Source of the DNA: Symsagittifera roscoffensis
Taxonomy: Eukaryota; Xenacoelomorpha; Acoela; Convolutidae
Assembly (NCBI RefSeq): GCF_963678635.1
Contig: NC_087065.1
Coordinates: 58,554,754-58,618,753 of the forward strand
DNA: 64,000 nt
Direction: 5' to 3'
The position numbers were made by a program, and so were the translations under genes. Shown in pieces: positions 47,889 through 57,692 of the stretch (its first letter is position 1; each line of letters begins with the position of its first letter). The notes beneath the pieces were generated by a model that was given only the letters and a program-made list of their open reading frames with translations, ran no database searches and had not been told where the DNA came from.

Positions 47889-50800
47889 TCAATGCTCCAT
47901 TTCCTCCTCCTGTGACGCTGACTCCGCACTCTCGGTTTCCGTGTCTTGTAGCACGTCATTGACTATCCTGACGCTGTTGGAAGCCGTCCTCCAACACTTC
48001 TGCTCTTCCACCCTCTGTTTACAGCAAGGTAGGGGATCCACGTTTGATTCTCTGTTTCTACAGAAGCTGTTGTGGAGACACAACGTCACGTTTCTCTCCA
48101 AATCTTCTTTCAGCATCTCTGCCTTCTCATTTCCACTACGCTCGCTCGTCCTGGAAATTCTTTTCACAGCGGTGGTCACTGCATTCCGATGGGTCACGAA
48201 AGCTCGCTTGAAAGCTCCTGCCCCAATGTCCAGCTGATATTCACTGTACACTCTGCCATGTTTCGACATATGCTTTTTCGCATACTCGTACAACCATGCA
48301 GTCATGTTAGCTCTGAACCATGGCATCAATCGTTTTCTTGCCCATATCTTCTTCACTTCCATCGGAATGTTTAGAACTTTGCACATTGTCTCAAAAAGAT
48401 CTAAATCTTTTAGACAATCTAATTTCTGCAATTGTTCTCTCGTCGGTGCCTCCTGTCTATTATTTTCTCTCACATGAGCTTCCAGCCATCGTATCGCCAT
48501 CATAACTCCCACTATCACTATTGTTATGGGCTGTGATGAATCTGGTAAACCCATGGAGAGCAGCTCTCCAGAGTCCCAGATCAACACCAAATTACTACGC
48601 TTGGGATACCACCAGGTCTGCAGCAAGCAGTGGCAAGGAAACTCGTCATGTGTCAACATGATGCTCCTCCAATTGCGTTTTCCTGAAGCTTCCAGCAATG
48701 GTTCCACTTCCATCATCACTCGGTGGATTTCATCATTCTCATCTACTGCATTGTAATCTGTGACAGTTGATCCTCTCTGTTTCTGTTTTTCAAAGTCACT
48801 GAAGTTCCCGCTCACATATCCCATGAACTTCTTTCCTAGTATTGACTCCAACTCCTCTTTGGTTCTCTCTGGAACTGCTGAGAACATCTTACATAGTAAC
48901 TCGTAAGACTTTTCAGACATTCTCGCCAATCTCACGCACTTTGGCACTGAGAAAGCTTGATCCACGATCGTTCTTGTACTCTTCACGTCCACAGCCACGA
49001 AATGTACAGGGTATCTGCTCTTGCACATTGGAGCCAACGTTGAACCCACCAAATATCGTGCTCCTGATGGTCTACAATAAGTTTCGCTGTGTCTGATGTT
49101 CATCTCCGTTTCGATTGCTTCCCTCCATTTTCCTATATACTTCTGCTCAGTCTGCAGAACTCCTGGGAATACTTCTACGCTGATGGCTGTGACCATCTCA
49201 TGTTTCTGTTCTAGATTCAATAGTGACTCTAAAGAACCAAACATGCTGTAGAATCCTAGTGCTGTCACTAGATTCACATCGGTTCCTCCATGGCAACCTG
49301 CTATCAGTTCCGTTTCCGTTCTTGCTTTCATCACTACATTTCCAAACAATACCGTCAACTGCTTGTGTTGTTTCTCCAGGGTTTTCACACAGTCTAGACT
49401 TCCACAAACGTGACCCTCTAGTCCACAGACTTCCGCCAGACAGCTACCAGGTTTGACCCAGTCTTTTGGTCCCCAGCCAGGCAACTCCACTCTATCTTCT
49501 CCGTTGCTCTTAGAGGCTGTTATCATCACATTATATATGATGTTGAGGTCACGCAGGTTACAGTCCGCATTCAGTTCCCTCTGTATGTCCTGTGTCGCCC
49601 GTAATATTGAGTCAGCGTTGGGACTAGGACACCACGATGGCTTCATCAATTCCCACACTGCCATCAAGCTCGTTCTCAGTAATTCATCTGAGAATCCCAA
49701 CCCAAATTCCACTCTCTTGTCGGATTTTGGTACTGAAGGTGCAGTCACCTCTTCTTCCAAGACCAATCCCAATTTGGCCTGTGGATTGTTAACGCTCTTA
49801 TTCGTTACAATTCTGGACGTCCAGAACCTTAGTAACACCGCCTGCTCATAATCAAAGAAGCAATCACGTATGTCTTCACTCAGGAAAGGATTGTACGCTA
49901 TCCCTATGATCCCGGATACATAGCTATATGACTTCTTCTTGATCGGTCCACAGTACTCACTGGATTTCGGCAATGCTCCCATAGATTCTTTAGTGAGCCT
50001 CAACTCCTTGTTTGAGAATCTCCTGATCTCGTCTATCTTTTTCATGGGTTCCAATTCTTCAGGTTCTTTCATGTTCACCCTCATCGGTTTACTTTGCTGC
50101 ATATCCAGCATTGCTAGTAAGAACATGGCTTTCGTTCGCTCATCGCCTTCCTTCAACATTTTAACACAAGTGCTTAATGCAGGTACTGAGATCTGCTCTA
50201 TCAGGAATCGAATGAAACAGAGAGCGTCTCTCCGCTTTGCACACGCTACTGCTGCTCCCTCCTGGACTATCAGATCCCTCAGATTCGTCATAAGGAAAAC
50301 TTTTTCCTCCTTTGATCTCCTCCTTTCTTCCGAATCATATTCTTCGCGAGTCAGTCCCATCATGCACCAGGCGAGCCTGAGTTGTAATTCTGTCCTTACG
50401 TAAGGTACTGCCACGAGAGCATGTATTCTTGGCGTAGTCCTCATTTCTTCTTCGAAATACCTCAATACTACTGCTTTCCATGGAAGGCTCACTAACTGCT
50501 CGATCGTCTCCGCCTCTACGTCAGACGACGCCAAAGTTCCATACGCCTTCTGCTTGAGGGTGGTGCCTTGCAACATCATTTCCAGATAACCCTCCATGGC
50601 TTTTTCGTCTTCCAGGGCCACTACATGCCCTCTAGCCGAGTTCCGGTATTCCAACATCTCCATGTATCCACCGGTGGGTTCATCTATCGACACTGTCTCC
50701 GACACTGTTAGTCGGTTGTATTCCACTGGTGTCAGTTGTCCTGCAACACTCCCGTTTCCATGATTCATGGGAGATGGTTTGAAGTCCCTCATTTTACTCT

Positions 50801-53800
50801 CTCCACATTGACTGAGTATTTCCATTTCTAAAGTTGCTCCAGTCAGAGTGCGGTCACTCCTTTTGGATTTATAACCGGTTGACTTTATCCCCGCCATGAG
50901 AATGGGTGGCACCATCGCTATATCAGTTAATATTCTATCTGTGCCAGACAATTGATAATCACCTTGCCCCAAATCCATGACTTCCTCGACTCGTTTTCTT
51001 TTCGCTGAGTTACCAGCTTTCATCGATATTTCCGAATCCACTTTCGTCTTTCCAATCCTCCTCGGCATCACTCTGCTGCCTAACTTCATTTTCATCGCAT
51101 TGATTTTATCAATCACCATTTTCGATCGCATCGTTCCTCTCCTGGTCCTTGACAGGTACACCACCTCTCCTTCATTGTCCTGCGGTGTCATCTTGATGGG
51201 AGAATTCGCTTCACTCTCATCAGTGGCTGAGTCGATCAATAACTCACTCAGTCTCCCTTCACACTCATCAAGCTTGTCAAGTACTTCTCTCATCAAGGGT
51301 TGATTGAGACCTGTTTTGAGAATGGACTGGGTCCCATAGCTCTGAATCACAGTCCAGACTTCTTCCATGAACGCCACTCTGTCCAGCTTACATCCCGTCC
51401 TACTCTCGTGGTCTCGGTGATGTACTTCCCATTCTTCTTCGGGTAGCGTTCCCAAGAAAGGTACTCTGGCTGAGGCCTCTATTCTTCTCCTCCGAGGTGA
51501 TTCCATGAGGATTCTCTGATCGTTATTTCTTGTATTGCCAGGAGAGCTGCTCTCCGGCAAATTCCGTTTCATCTCCTCAAAGGCTGACGGAGGTTCCAGT
51601 GTCGAGATGCCTTCATCCGCTGGCTCAGTCGTTTCCAACGTGTCTGCATTATTCTCAAGATCACTGAAGATATTGAAATCCAGGCTGGATGTTCCTCCTG
51701 TCGATGCCCTGTCGTCCTCCCCACCAGCTTGATCTTGTTGCATGGGTTCTTCAGTCTGACGGTGTCCACCCTGTCCGTCATCTCCTTCTGACTTGTCCCT
51801 ATTCGAGTTCGATGGTCCTTGTTTGTCATTGTCAGCTTCTTCCTGGAATCTCGGTATGAGCAATGTACCGGCTGATTTATCTTCCTCTTCTCTATGGACC
51901 ACTTTGATTTCTTCGCAGCCGAAGGGTGCTAGGAAAATTCTCGTCTGCAATACTCCCGCAGCTTTCATCTCTTTTCTCACACTGGTCAGGATTACTGAGG
52001 CTTCAGGCAATTCAGTCCTGCCTCTCATCCTCATTGGAGCTAAGCCTAGTCCCCTCCATTCCTCATCAAATCCTTCAGGCTTGGGAGTAGCAGCGTTGCT
52101 TATTCGCCTTCTCGTCGCTTGATCCGTGTACGCAAATCGTGTGTACTGTAACACGGCGGCATTTCTCCCCACGAAGTATGGATCCATCGTCGCCGAGAAA
52201 TTCCCTACTCTCCTTTCATTGGTTTCGAATGCTCTCAACCTAGGAGTTTGTACTACGGAGACTGCTCCGAGCAACATCCTTCTTATCAGAGGGAATTCAG
52301 GGATTGCTTCGGGTAGCTTCTTGTAATCGCCCCAGTCCTTCGTCTCTTCTCTCACCTTGTGATACGCTGCTGTGAGACGAGGCACTCTGGTCATTTCACC
52401 ATTCGTTTTGTCATAGGGCCTCAGATTCCAAAGCTTTGGAAACACCTCGATGTGCCCTCTTTCTACTTCTCCCATGCGGTCACAGAAGTGATCATCAAAA
52501 TTGATGACTGTCATCTCTGGCTCCGATATTTTCGCAAATAACAGATCTTCACTCATGAGCTCTCGCAATGCGTGCTGCTCACACCAGTTCAGTGTACTAC
52601 CGTCCACTGCCGATATGAGGTTCAGGTGCAACACCGACCTCCTATATGCTTCCACTTTAACGTCAGGGAACGCAAAGGTGACTGCTGGTCCATAGATCAC
52701 TGTCACGAACTCCGTGACTCCTCTGATCAGCGCCAAGGGATCGATTCTCATAGCTAAGCTCAAATCTGTTAACAGCGGCATGCCTCCAACATGTCGTCTA
52801 ACATCTTCCTCTCTTTCAATTGTCTCGTCTTCTCCGGTTCCAAAGTGATTTTGCTGCAAGAGATACTGGATAAGAGTGTGTCTCAGGTCTCTTATTTTGT
52901 TCCACGAGTCTGTGGATTTCTTCATATCCAGATTCCTCACTCTCTCTTTCATCTGCTCTGGACAACGTGCCAGTTTCATCAGTCCTCCCAAGTTTCCGTG
53001 GGTTATTGCGATCAATGTCAGAAGTCCATCTAGTCGCAGGTTCTGTATTCCATCCGTAAGCAGTATCACCGGTCCTTTCACGAAATTCTCCGCTCCAAAT
53101 GTCACGAACATGGCTATTAATTCCACTATCGATACTTTCACTACCGCTTGGAGGAATTCCTTTATCAAGTAGTGCGAGGCTTTCGGGTAGACTTTTGCCA
53201 AGAAGGACGCGGTCCATCCGGCTCCCAACCCTTCTAGCATGCTGTCTGTCCTTTCAAATCCCTCCTGTCCTTTCACTTCCTGGGTCCAGAAGGTTTCCAG
53301 AGTAATCTGACACATTCTGTTCACGAACTCAGCTGTCTTTTCTCCGTTATTTTCCGCCAGGTGCACCTCCTTCAACAAGTAGGCGTGTATCTTAGTGATC
53401 ATTACTGGGCCTTGCTGAAAAGCATCTGCACCCAATGCCGCTACTCTCGGATTCAGGTGTAGCCACTGGTTTGCTTCCGGCTTGGTTCTCAGCACCATCG
53501 CTTCCAGATGAGCTCTTGTCTCCAGTGAATTCTTTCTTCTCGTGTCTTCACTCGCCACTTCCATTGCTCGGAACCACAAGTCGTTGGACATCGCCGTGAT
53601 CACTCGATGGTCGTCATCTATTCCTGGTTTCAGTTTGAGTTGCCGACTGAAGTTGGACAGTTCCAACCCCAGCACCTCGTCCAACACCAACATGTGTAGC
53701 GCGTGGTCCTTGAACCCTCTCATCGCGTTTGAGATATCTGACCATACTGCAGGCAGTTCAGCCTTAAGTGGCCTCAGGTTCTCCATTTCTATCATGCGAT

Positions 53801-56800
53801 TCGGGGCTGATATGATCACATCAAATTTTCCCTCCGAAAGTAAGGCTACCATTGCATACACAAATTTCAGTCCATCCGGGAGATATGCATATCCCGGAGA
53901 CAACGCAAATACTACTCTCAATGTCACTTTGTTGAATGATCCCTCCTTTGTCGCGTCTACCACTTCACCCATTGACTCCAGGATGTCTTTTATCGCTGGC
54001 CATACTGCGTTTTCTGCTGTTGCAGGATCTCTGAGCCTGCTCAGAAAACCTCTACTGTGTAGATGGTCATTGATGCCAGCAAACACAATCGTTATCGGGT
54101 TCATTTCTGTCTGCCTTTGTACCCCTATAGCCAATGACACTGATTGCAATAGGTCTAGGTCAACTGCGGCCAGCATTATGACGTCCGGCCAAAACAAAGA
54201 CTTAGAGGTGTACACGAACTCTGAATTCGCTACTACCATGATTTTGGCCTTTCTCATCTCTGCTTTGTCGTAGGCGGCGAAGATGGTCTCATCTTTCTTT
54301 ATCGCTGTCAATCCGCCATATCTCTGGGCATCACCATCTTGGTTCACTAGTTTTGGGTACACTCTCTCCTTCACATGACCAGGTGGTGTCGTCAATTGCC
54401 TAAATATCTTCACGTGTTGTCCAATCGGCGCTCTCGCCGTCAGGAATCTTCCTGGCCTTTCTTCACGATTCCTCTCATCATGGTTCAATCTCACATCTTG
54501 CAACGGTCTTGCATTCACAGGTCCTATTGTGTTGTTGGAGGGCAGTCCCTCCAAGTCGGCAAATCTCAAGGCCGTCGTGGAGCTGAAATTTATGCTAGCG
54601 GCTATCAACCAGTCTACGCCGGTTATCGAGTACAATCTGCTGACGGATAGCGTCGCTCCATTCAGCATCCTCCTTGCATCTTCGATGAAGCTCACTCTCT
54701 GTAGGTCCAGCTTCATTAGTTCTTCTTTGTATATATGCCAAGGAGACGGTATGGATCGCGACCACATCAATGAGCCTCTGCTCGGTCTCTCCTCTCGACT
54801 GGTACTCGTCGTCTCCGATCTAGTGTCCGATCTGGATGTGCCTGCTACTTCCTCGATTGGTTGGTTGACAGGTCCTATCCTTTTCCTAGGATGGATTGTC
54901 CTCCTCATCGGTGCTTCTCCCAACCGATCTTGTACGTCTGTTCTTCGACCTGGTTCACTGGAGCTTTGTTGCCGGTAATTTATGGCGGCTGGGACCGTAC
55001 CCAAGCGTGTTTCCAGGTTAGGAGGCACAAAGGTGGTGATCACCGTATCACTCACCGTTCCCTCTTCCTTCAGCACTCCTGTGTCAAAGAGTTCTGCTTC
55101 CAGCTCATCCAACCGTTCTTGGAAGACTCGATTCAACCAAGCTTGTCCTTCGACACTGTCGAAGTGGATGCCATCTGTGGTCAGTCTGGCTTGATCCATG
55201 GCTCTCAATTCATGTTCAATGTCCATGAGGATCATTCTTCCGGCGTTTCGATTTGCTAGGTTTCTCAAGATGTTGTTCCATCTCATGACTCCCTCGTTGT
55301 GCCTTCTTCCTGATACTGTCAGGCTTCTTGTGTTCATTGGCACCGTGCAAACGGTCAGTACCGCGCAACTGAACTTCTGCCAGAGAGTAGTAAACAAACA
55401 CACCATCATTGCTTCCCACAGTGCTTCCTGCTCATCTGATCCTCTGGAGATGTCATTCGTCCCAACTAAGATCATCACATTGGGTATCTTCCCTGGATTC
55501 ATCAGCTCCACCATGCGATATAATTGGGCAATCGTCGCGCCTCCAAAGGCCATCACCGTGGTGACCCATGAGGTCCTCAAATTCGACAGCACTCTGACTA
55601 AGCTGTCTCCCAATATCAGGTGAGATGTCCCGAGTGGTGGTTGCTGCAGGTTCACAGCCGGGCTCCAGGTAGCTCGATTGAAGCAGGCTCTCGGATCTGT
55701 CTCCGGAACTCCCGTGAAACTATACTTCAATTGATTATTCTTCTGCACGTCTATTACACGAGACACTTTCTTCGCTGGCATCTTCCTTACTTTCCTCTCT
55801 GGGATTCTCGAGTTCCCCATGAGTGGTGTCACGTTACTCATCCCTTGTCTGATTACTGTCTGGGAGAGTTGTACTCTGCCCGTATCGTCAATCGTTCCAT
55901 AGGGTGCAGTCACCCCGGAACCTGGTGCATTCTTGTTAGCGACCAATCGTCCAGCGGTCTCTATCAGTTTTCTCACTGTCTGTTCTACGACGGGATCACC
56001 CAAGGTGTCACTAGGATCCGGGATTGTTACTCGGTTCGTCTCTGCTGGAAGCCGTGTCTCCGTTGTTTGACTCATTTCTCGAGGTGTCAAGAGCTCCATC
56101 GGGGACTGCCCACGAGGAATATCCCTTGCAGGTATCATTTTCTCAATGGACGTCGTCAACGCCACCTGCTCCGATCGCTCTTTGTATTCCTGCCTTAAGC
56201 GTTCGATCTCTTGACCCTGCTTTTTGTTGCAGTCTTCAAACAACTTTCTCCACATGTCCCGGTCTTCCTCCATCGCCAGCATGGTCTTCGTCATATCGTC
56301 TAACTCCTTCTTCGTACTTCTCAACTGATCGTTCATCTCGTCCAGATCTTGTATGGTTTGGTTCGTCTGAACCTTCTGTGTTACTTTCGCCCCTTTTGGT
56401 GGCACAGCTGCTCTCAGTGGTGAACCAGACGAGGTCGCCTCGCTGTTCATCTCCCGATGCATTCTCGTCAGCCCAGGTTTGGGCTTGGAGGGCATTGGCA
56501 TCTCACCTGGTTGGTAAGTCCTAGAACTTCCCAACCCAGGCTCATTCGCCAAGTCACTCCCTGAGAGAGCCCCGTTTCTCCACCTCATCACTCTCATGTT
56601 CGGGCGGTCTAGTACTCCTCTTTCTCCATATGCTGCCATCAACAGGACTTCCGTGGGGCGGTCCCCACGGTTGTCGTGCCCCAAGATGTTAATCAGGGCG
56701 GTCAGCAACATGACCACCTCTGGGTCCTCCAGAGCGAAGTCTCGTTCGATCAGCCGACGATAGATCGCATCTACCATCGGTCCTACATATGCCTCTGCCA

Positions 56801-56834
56801 GGTCCATCAATTCATCCAGGTTGAAATTGTCCAT
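47889..56834 (-). CDS. Copy D ORF2: intact 2,981-aa protein with SGNH hydrolase
   Basis: One uninterrupted frame from ATG 56,834 (MDNFNLDELM) to TGA 47,889. Modules by residue: conserved N-terminus (1-110); charged coiled coil (155-225); SGNH hydrolase (400-575) with GDSL 409-412, GTND 458-461 and DGIH 554-557; second SGNH-like module (860-1,080); long alpha-helical region of unknown type (1,100-1,640); acidic/low-complexity linker (1,645-1,780); another helical region; Cys/His cluster (2,465-2,482); conserved C-terminus with PCHCLLQTWWYP and FKRAFVTHRNAVTT. No signal peptide or clear membrane helix, so a classical Env is unlikely. It follows ORF1 by about 400 bp on the same strand. It is colinear with ORF2 of copies A and B at moderate identity. 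Function beyond a likely hydrolase is unknown. Confidence 0.9.
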   Translation of the reverse strand: MDNFNLDELMDLAEAYVGPMVDAIYRRLIERDFALEDPEVVMLLTALINILGHDNRGDRPTEVLLMAAYGERGVLDRPNMRVMRWRNGALSGSDLANEPGLGSSRTYQPGEMPMPSKPKPGLTRMHREMNSEATSSGSPLRAAVPPKGAKVTQKVQTNQTIQDLDEMNDQLRSTKKELDDMTKTMLAMEEDRDMWRKLFEDCNKKQGQEIERLRQEYKERSEQVALTTSIEKMIPARDIPRGQSPMELLTPREMSQTTETRLPAETNRVTIPDPSDTLGDPVVEQTVRKLIETAGRLVANKNAPGSGVTAPYGTIDDTGRVQLSQTVIRQGMSNVTPLMGNSRIPERKVRKMPAKKVSRVIDVQKNNQLKYSFTGVPETDPRACFNRATWSPAVNLQQPPLGTSHLILGDSLVRVLSNLRTSWVTTVMAFGGATIAQLYRMVELMNPGKIPNVMILVGTNDISRGSDEQEALWEAMMVCLFTTLWQKFSCAVLTVCTVPMNTRSLTVSGRRHNEGVMRWNNILRNLANRNAGRMILMDIEHELRAMDQARLTTDGIHFDSVEGQAWLNRVFQERLDELEAELFDTGVLKEEGTVSDTVITTFVPPNLETRLGTVPAAINYRQQSSSEPGRRTDVQDRLGEAPMRRTIHPRKRIGPVNQPIEEVAGTSRSDTRSETTSTSREERPSRGSLMWSRSIPSPWHIYKEELMKLDLQRVSFIEDARRMLNGATLSVSRLYSITGVDWLIAASINFSSTTALRFADLEGLPSNNTIGPVNARPLQDVRLNHDERNREERPGRFLTARAPIGQHVKIFRQLTTPPGHVKERVYPKLVNQDGDAQRYGGLTAIKKDETIFAAYDKAEMRKAKIMVVANSEFVYTSKSLFWPDVIMLAAVDLDLLQSVSLAIGVQRQTEMNPITIVFAGINDHLHSRGFLSRLRDPATAENAVWPAIKDILESMGEVVDATKEGSFNKVTLRVVFALSPGYAYLPDGLKFVYAMVALLSEGKFDVIISAPNRMIEMENLRPLKAELPAVWSDISNAMRGFKDHALHMLVLDEVLGLELSNFSRQLKLKPGIDDDHRVITAMSNDLWFRAMEVASEDTRRKNSLETRAHLEAMVLRTKPEANQWLHLNPRVAALGADAFQQGPVMITKIHAYLLKEVHLAENNGEKTAEFVNRMCQITLETFWTQEVKGQEGFERTDSMLEGLGAGWTASFLAKVYPKASHYLIKEFLQAVVKVSIVELIAMFVTFGAENFVKGPVILLTDGIQNLRLDGLLTLIAITHGNLGGLMKLARCPEQMKERVRNLDMKKSTDSWNKIRDLRHTLIQYLLQQNHFGTGEDETIEREEDVRRHVGGMPLLTDLSLAMRIDPLALIRGVTEFVTVIYGPAVTFAFPDVKVEAYRRSVLHLNLISAVDGSTLNWCEQHALRELMSEDLLFAKISEPEMTVINFDDHFCDRMGEVERGHIEVFPKLWNLRPYDKTNGEMTRVPRLTAAYHKVREETKDWGDYKKLPEAIPEFPLIRRMLLGAVSVVQTPRLRAFETNERRVGNFSATMDPYFVGRNAAVLQYTRFAYTDQATRRRISNAATPKPEGFDEEWRGLGLAPMRMRGRTELPEASVILTSVRKEMKAAGVLQTRIFLAPFGCEEIKVVHREEEDKSAGTLLIPRFQEEADNDKQGPSNSNRDKSEGDDGQGGHRQTEEPMQQDQAGGEDDRASTGGTSSLDFNIFSDLENNADTLETTEPADEGISTLEPPSAFEEMKRNLPESSSPGNTRNNDQRILMESPRRRRIEASARVPFLGTLPEEEWEVHHRDHESRTGCKLDRVAFMEEVWTVIQSYGTQSILKTGLNQPLMREVLDKLDECEGRLSELLIDSATDESEANSPIKMTPQDNEGEVVYLSRTRRGTMRSKMVIDKINAMKMKLGSRVMPRRIGKTKVDSEISMKAGNSAKRKRVEEVMDLGQGDYQLSGTDRILTDIAMVPPILMAGIKSTGYKSKRSDRTLTGATLEMEILSQCGESKMRDFKPSPMNHGNGSVAGQLTPVEYNRLTVSETVSIDEPTGGYMEMLEYRNSARGHVVALEDEKAMEGYLEMMLQGTTLKQKAYGTLASSDVEAETIEQLVSLPWKAVVLRYFEEEMRTTPRIHALVAVPYVRTELQLRLAWCMMGLTREEYDSEERRRSKEEKVFLMTNLRDLIVQEGAAVACAKRRDALCFIRFLIEQISVPALSTCVKMLKEGDERTKAMFLLAMLDMQQSKPMRVNMKEPEELEPMKKIDEIRRFSNKELRLTKESMGALPKSSEYCGPIKKKSYSYVSGIIGIAYNPFLSEDIRDCFFDYEQAVLLRFWTSRIVTNKSVNNPQAKLGLVLEEEVTAPSVPKSDKRVEFGLGFSDELLRTSLMAVWELMKPSWCPSPNADSILRATQDIQRELNADCNLRDLNIIYNVMITASKSNGEDRVELPGWGPKDWVKPGSCLAEVCGLEGHVCGSLDCVKTLEKQHKQLTVLFGNVVMKARTETELIAGCHGGTDVNLVTALGFYSMFGSLESLLNLEQKHEMVTAISVEVFPGVLQTEQKYIGKWREAIETEMNIRHSETYCRPSGARYLVGSTLAPMCKSRYPVHFVAVDVKSTRTIVDQAFSVPKCVRLARMSEKSYELLCKMFSAVPERTKEELESILGKKFMGYVSGNFSDFEKQKQRGSTVTDYNAVDENDEIHRVMMEVEPLLEASGKRNWRSIMLTHDEFPCHCLLQTWWYPKRSNLVLIWDSGELLSMGLPDSSQPITIVIVGVMMAIRWLEAHVRENNRQEAPTREQLQKLDCLKDLDLFETMCKVLNIPMEVKKIWARKRLMPWFRANMTAWLYEYAKKHMSKHGRVYSEYQLDIGAGAFKRAFVTHRNAVTTAVKRISRTSERSGNEKAEMLKEDLERNVTLCLHNSFCRNRESNVDPLPCCKQRVEEQKCWRTASNSVRIVNDVLQDTETESAESASQEEEMEH
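49380..49451 (-). other. Conserved Cys/His cluster in ORF2 (copy D)
   Basis: CLAEVCGLEGHVCGSLDC fits CX4CX4HXCX4C. Copies A (18,928-18,983) and B keep the same spacing (CLDSTCGNGEHTCDG then SC). It may bind zinc. I cannot match it to a named zinc-finger family. Confidence 0.6.
53595..54257 (-). other. Second, degenerate SGNH-like module in copy D ORF2
   Basis: Residues about 860-1,080: MVVANSEFVY (position of a GDSL block), VFAGINDHLHS (resembles block III GxND), SAPNRMIEMENL, and DDDHRVIT (resembles DxxH). Copy A has VAGSDFEG, FAGMNDHLHA and GDDHPVVTHL at the same places. The order suggests a diverged duplicate of the SGNH fold; this is inference. Confidence 0.45.
55110..55637 (-). other. 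SGNH hydrolase domain of copy D ORF2
   Basis: LILGDSLVRVL gives the catalytic Ser (residue 411), FGGATIAQL the Gly block, LVGTNDISRG the Asn (460), and DGIHFDS the Asp (554) and His (557). All four SGNH positions are present and spaced as in the family, so catalysis is plausible. Esterase, deacetylase or lipase activity cannot be separated by sequence alone. Confidence 0.82.
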
Positions 56835-57230
56835 ACTGTTCTTTCCAAGTTTGATTTGATTTCGATTTCAAGTTTTGACTCAAGTGAGCAATTAAATGAT
56901 CAATCAGGATCTAGAAAAGAAATCACGAATGTCACACCTGTCAATTTCACCTTAACATACATCGTTAAAATTTGCTTAAAGACAGTTCAGATAAAAAGAT
57001 ATTTATCCTAAAATTTATTAAAATCAATTGGTTTCTAAAATTTTGGAATTCGACCTAAGATTGGACAGTCCAAACTTTGGATCTATTCCCAAGATCGTCA
57101 TTTAGTTGTTCATGGTCACTAACCCCTACTTACCCATGATCTTAATAACCTAACACATAACATAACATAACGCACCTCTCACATATTACACACAACTTAG
57201 TCTTTGGCCTAACACCCTCTCGCACATCAC
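56835..57230 (-). other. Copy D ORF1-ORF2 spacer
   Basis: About 400 bp, AT-rich, no ORF. A polypyrimidine acceptor-like site TTTCTTTTCTAG ends 77 nt before the ORF2 ATG (56,911-56,922). There is a short ACATAACATAACAT-type repeat near 57,150-57,170. The 20-bp repeats of the A family are absent. Confidence 0.65.
56911..56922 (-). promoter_or_regulatory. Splice-acceptor-like site upstream of ORF2 (copy D)
   Basis: TTTCTTTTCTAG followed by A on the minus strand. Same relative place as TTTTCAG in copies A and B, though the flanking sequence is not conserved. Confidence 0.4.
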
Positions 57231-57692
57231 TCAGCCTATACTTAAGTAATATTTCTTATGTAGATATACTTGTATGTTCGTATCAGAGAATATCACGTGT
57301 ACAAGCGCGTACAATTCACGAGGATGCAGTCTTCCTCTATTTGGATCGTACACTGGAAGCGAGAGCTCCTTCACGTCCATTTCCACAAGGAAGTCCCTCA
57401 GCCTCGTCAAAGACAAGACTAGGTTTTCTGGGTCCACGTGCTGCTTCTCCGTCGCCCTCGTTACCAAGAAGCACAAGTGCTTTCCCGTTATCTGCGACAC
57501 CGCCGGGGGTAAGGCTGCTACGCCCCCTATCCCTGGTCTTTGCTTCCAAAGGAATTCCACGTTTTTATATTCCCTCTTAAAATCTGCCGCTAGCGCCGTC
57601 CTAAAACTCATGTCTGCGGTGATAGCTACCGCACATGTTCTGTTTGTGAGTATGAAATCACTGTCTGTTAGTATTATGTTACTAGAATATTC
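57231..57692 (-). other. Macro-like (TARG1/OARD1-type) domain at the C-terminus of ORF1, copy D
   Basis: About 150 residues fused to the end of the polyprotein. Segments in order: IILTDSDFILTNR, CAVAITADMSF, ALAADFKREYKNVEFL, VAALPP, KHLCFLVTRATEK, LTRLRDFLVEMDVKELSLPV, YDPNRGRLHPRELYALV, IQVYLHKKYYL. Strand and helix order, FKREY after the second strand, the LxTR strand and the LSLPV strand followed by a loop and terminal helix match single-domain macro proteins such as OARD1/TARG1 as I know them. The Gly-rich loops that hold ADP-ribose are replaced by SFRTALA and YDPNRGRL in both families, so binding may have changed. No search was possible. Confidence 0.68.

Noticed and set aside
47889-56834. 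ORF2 as a classical retroviral envelope
   Set aside because: No N-terminal signal peptide, no clear transmembrane helix, and an SGNH enzyme signature instead.
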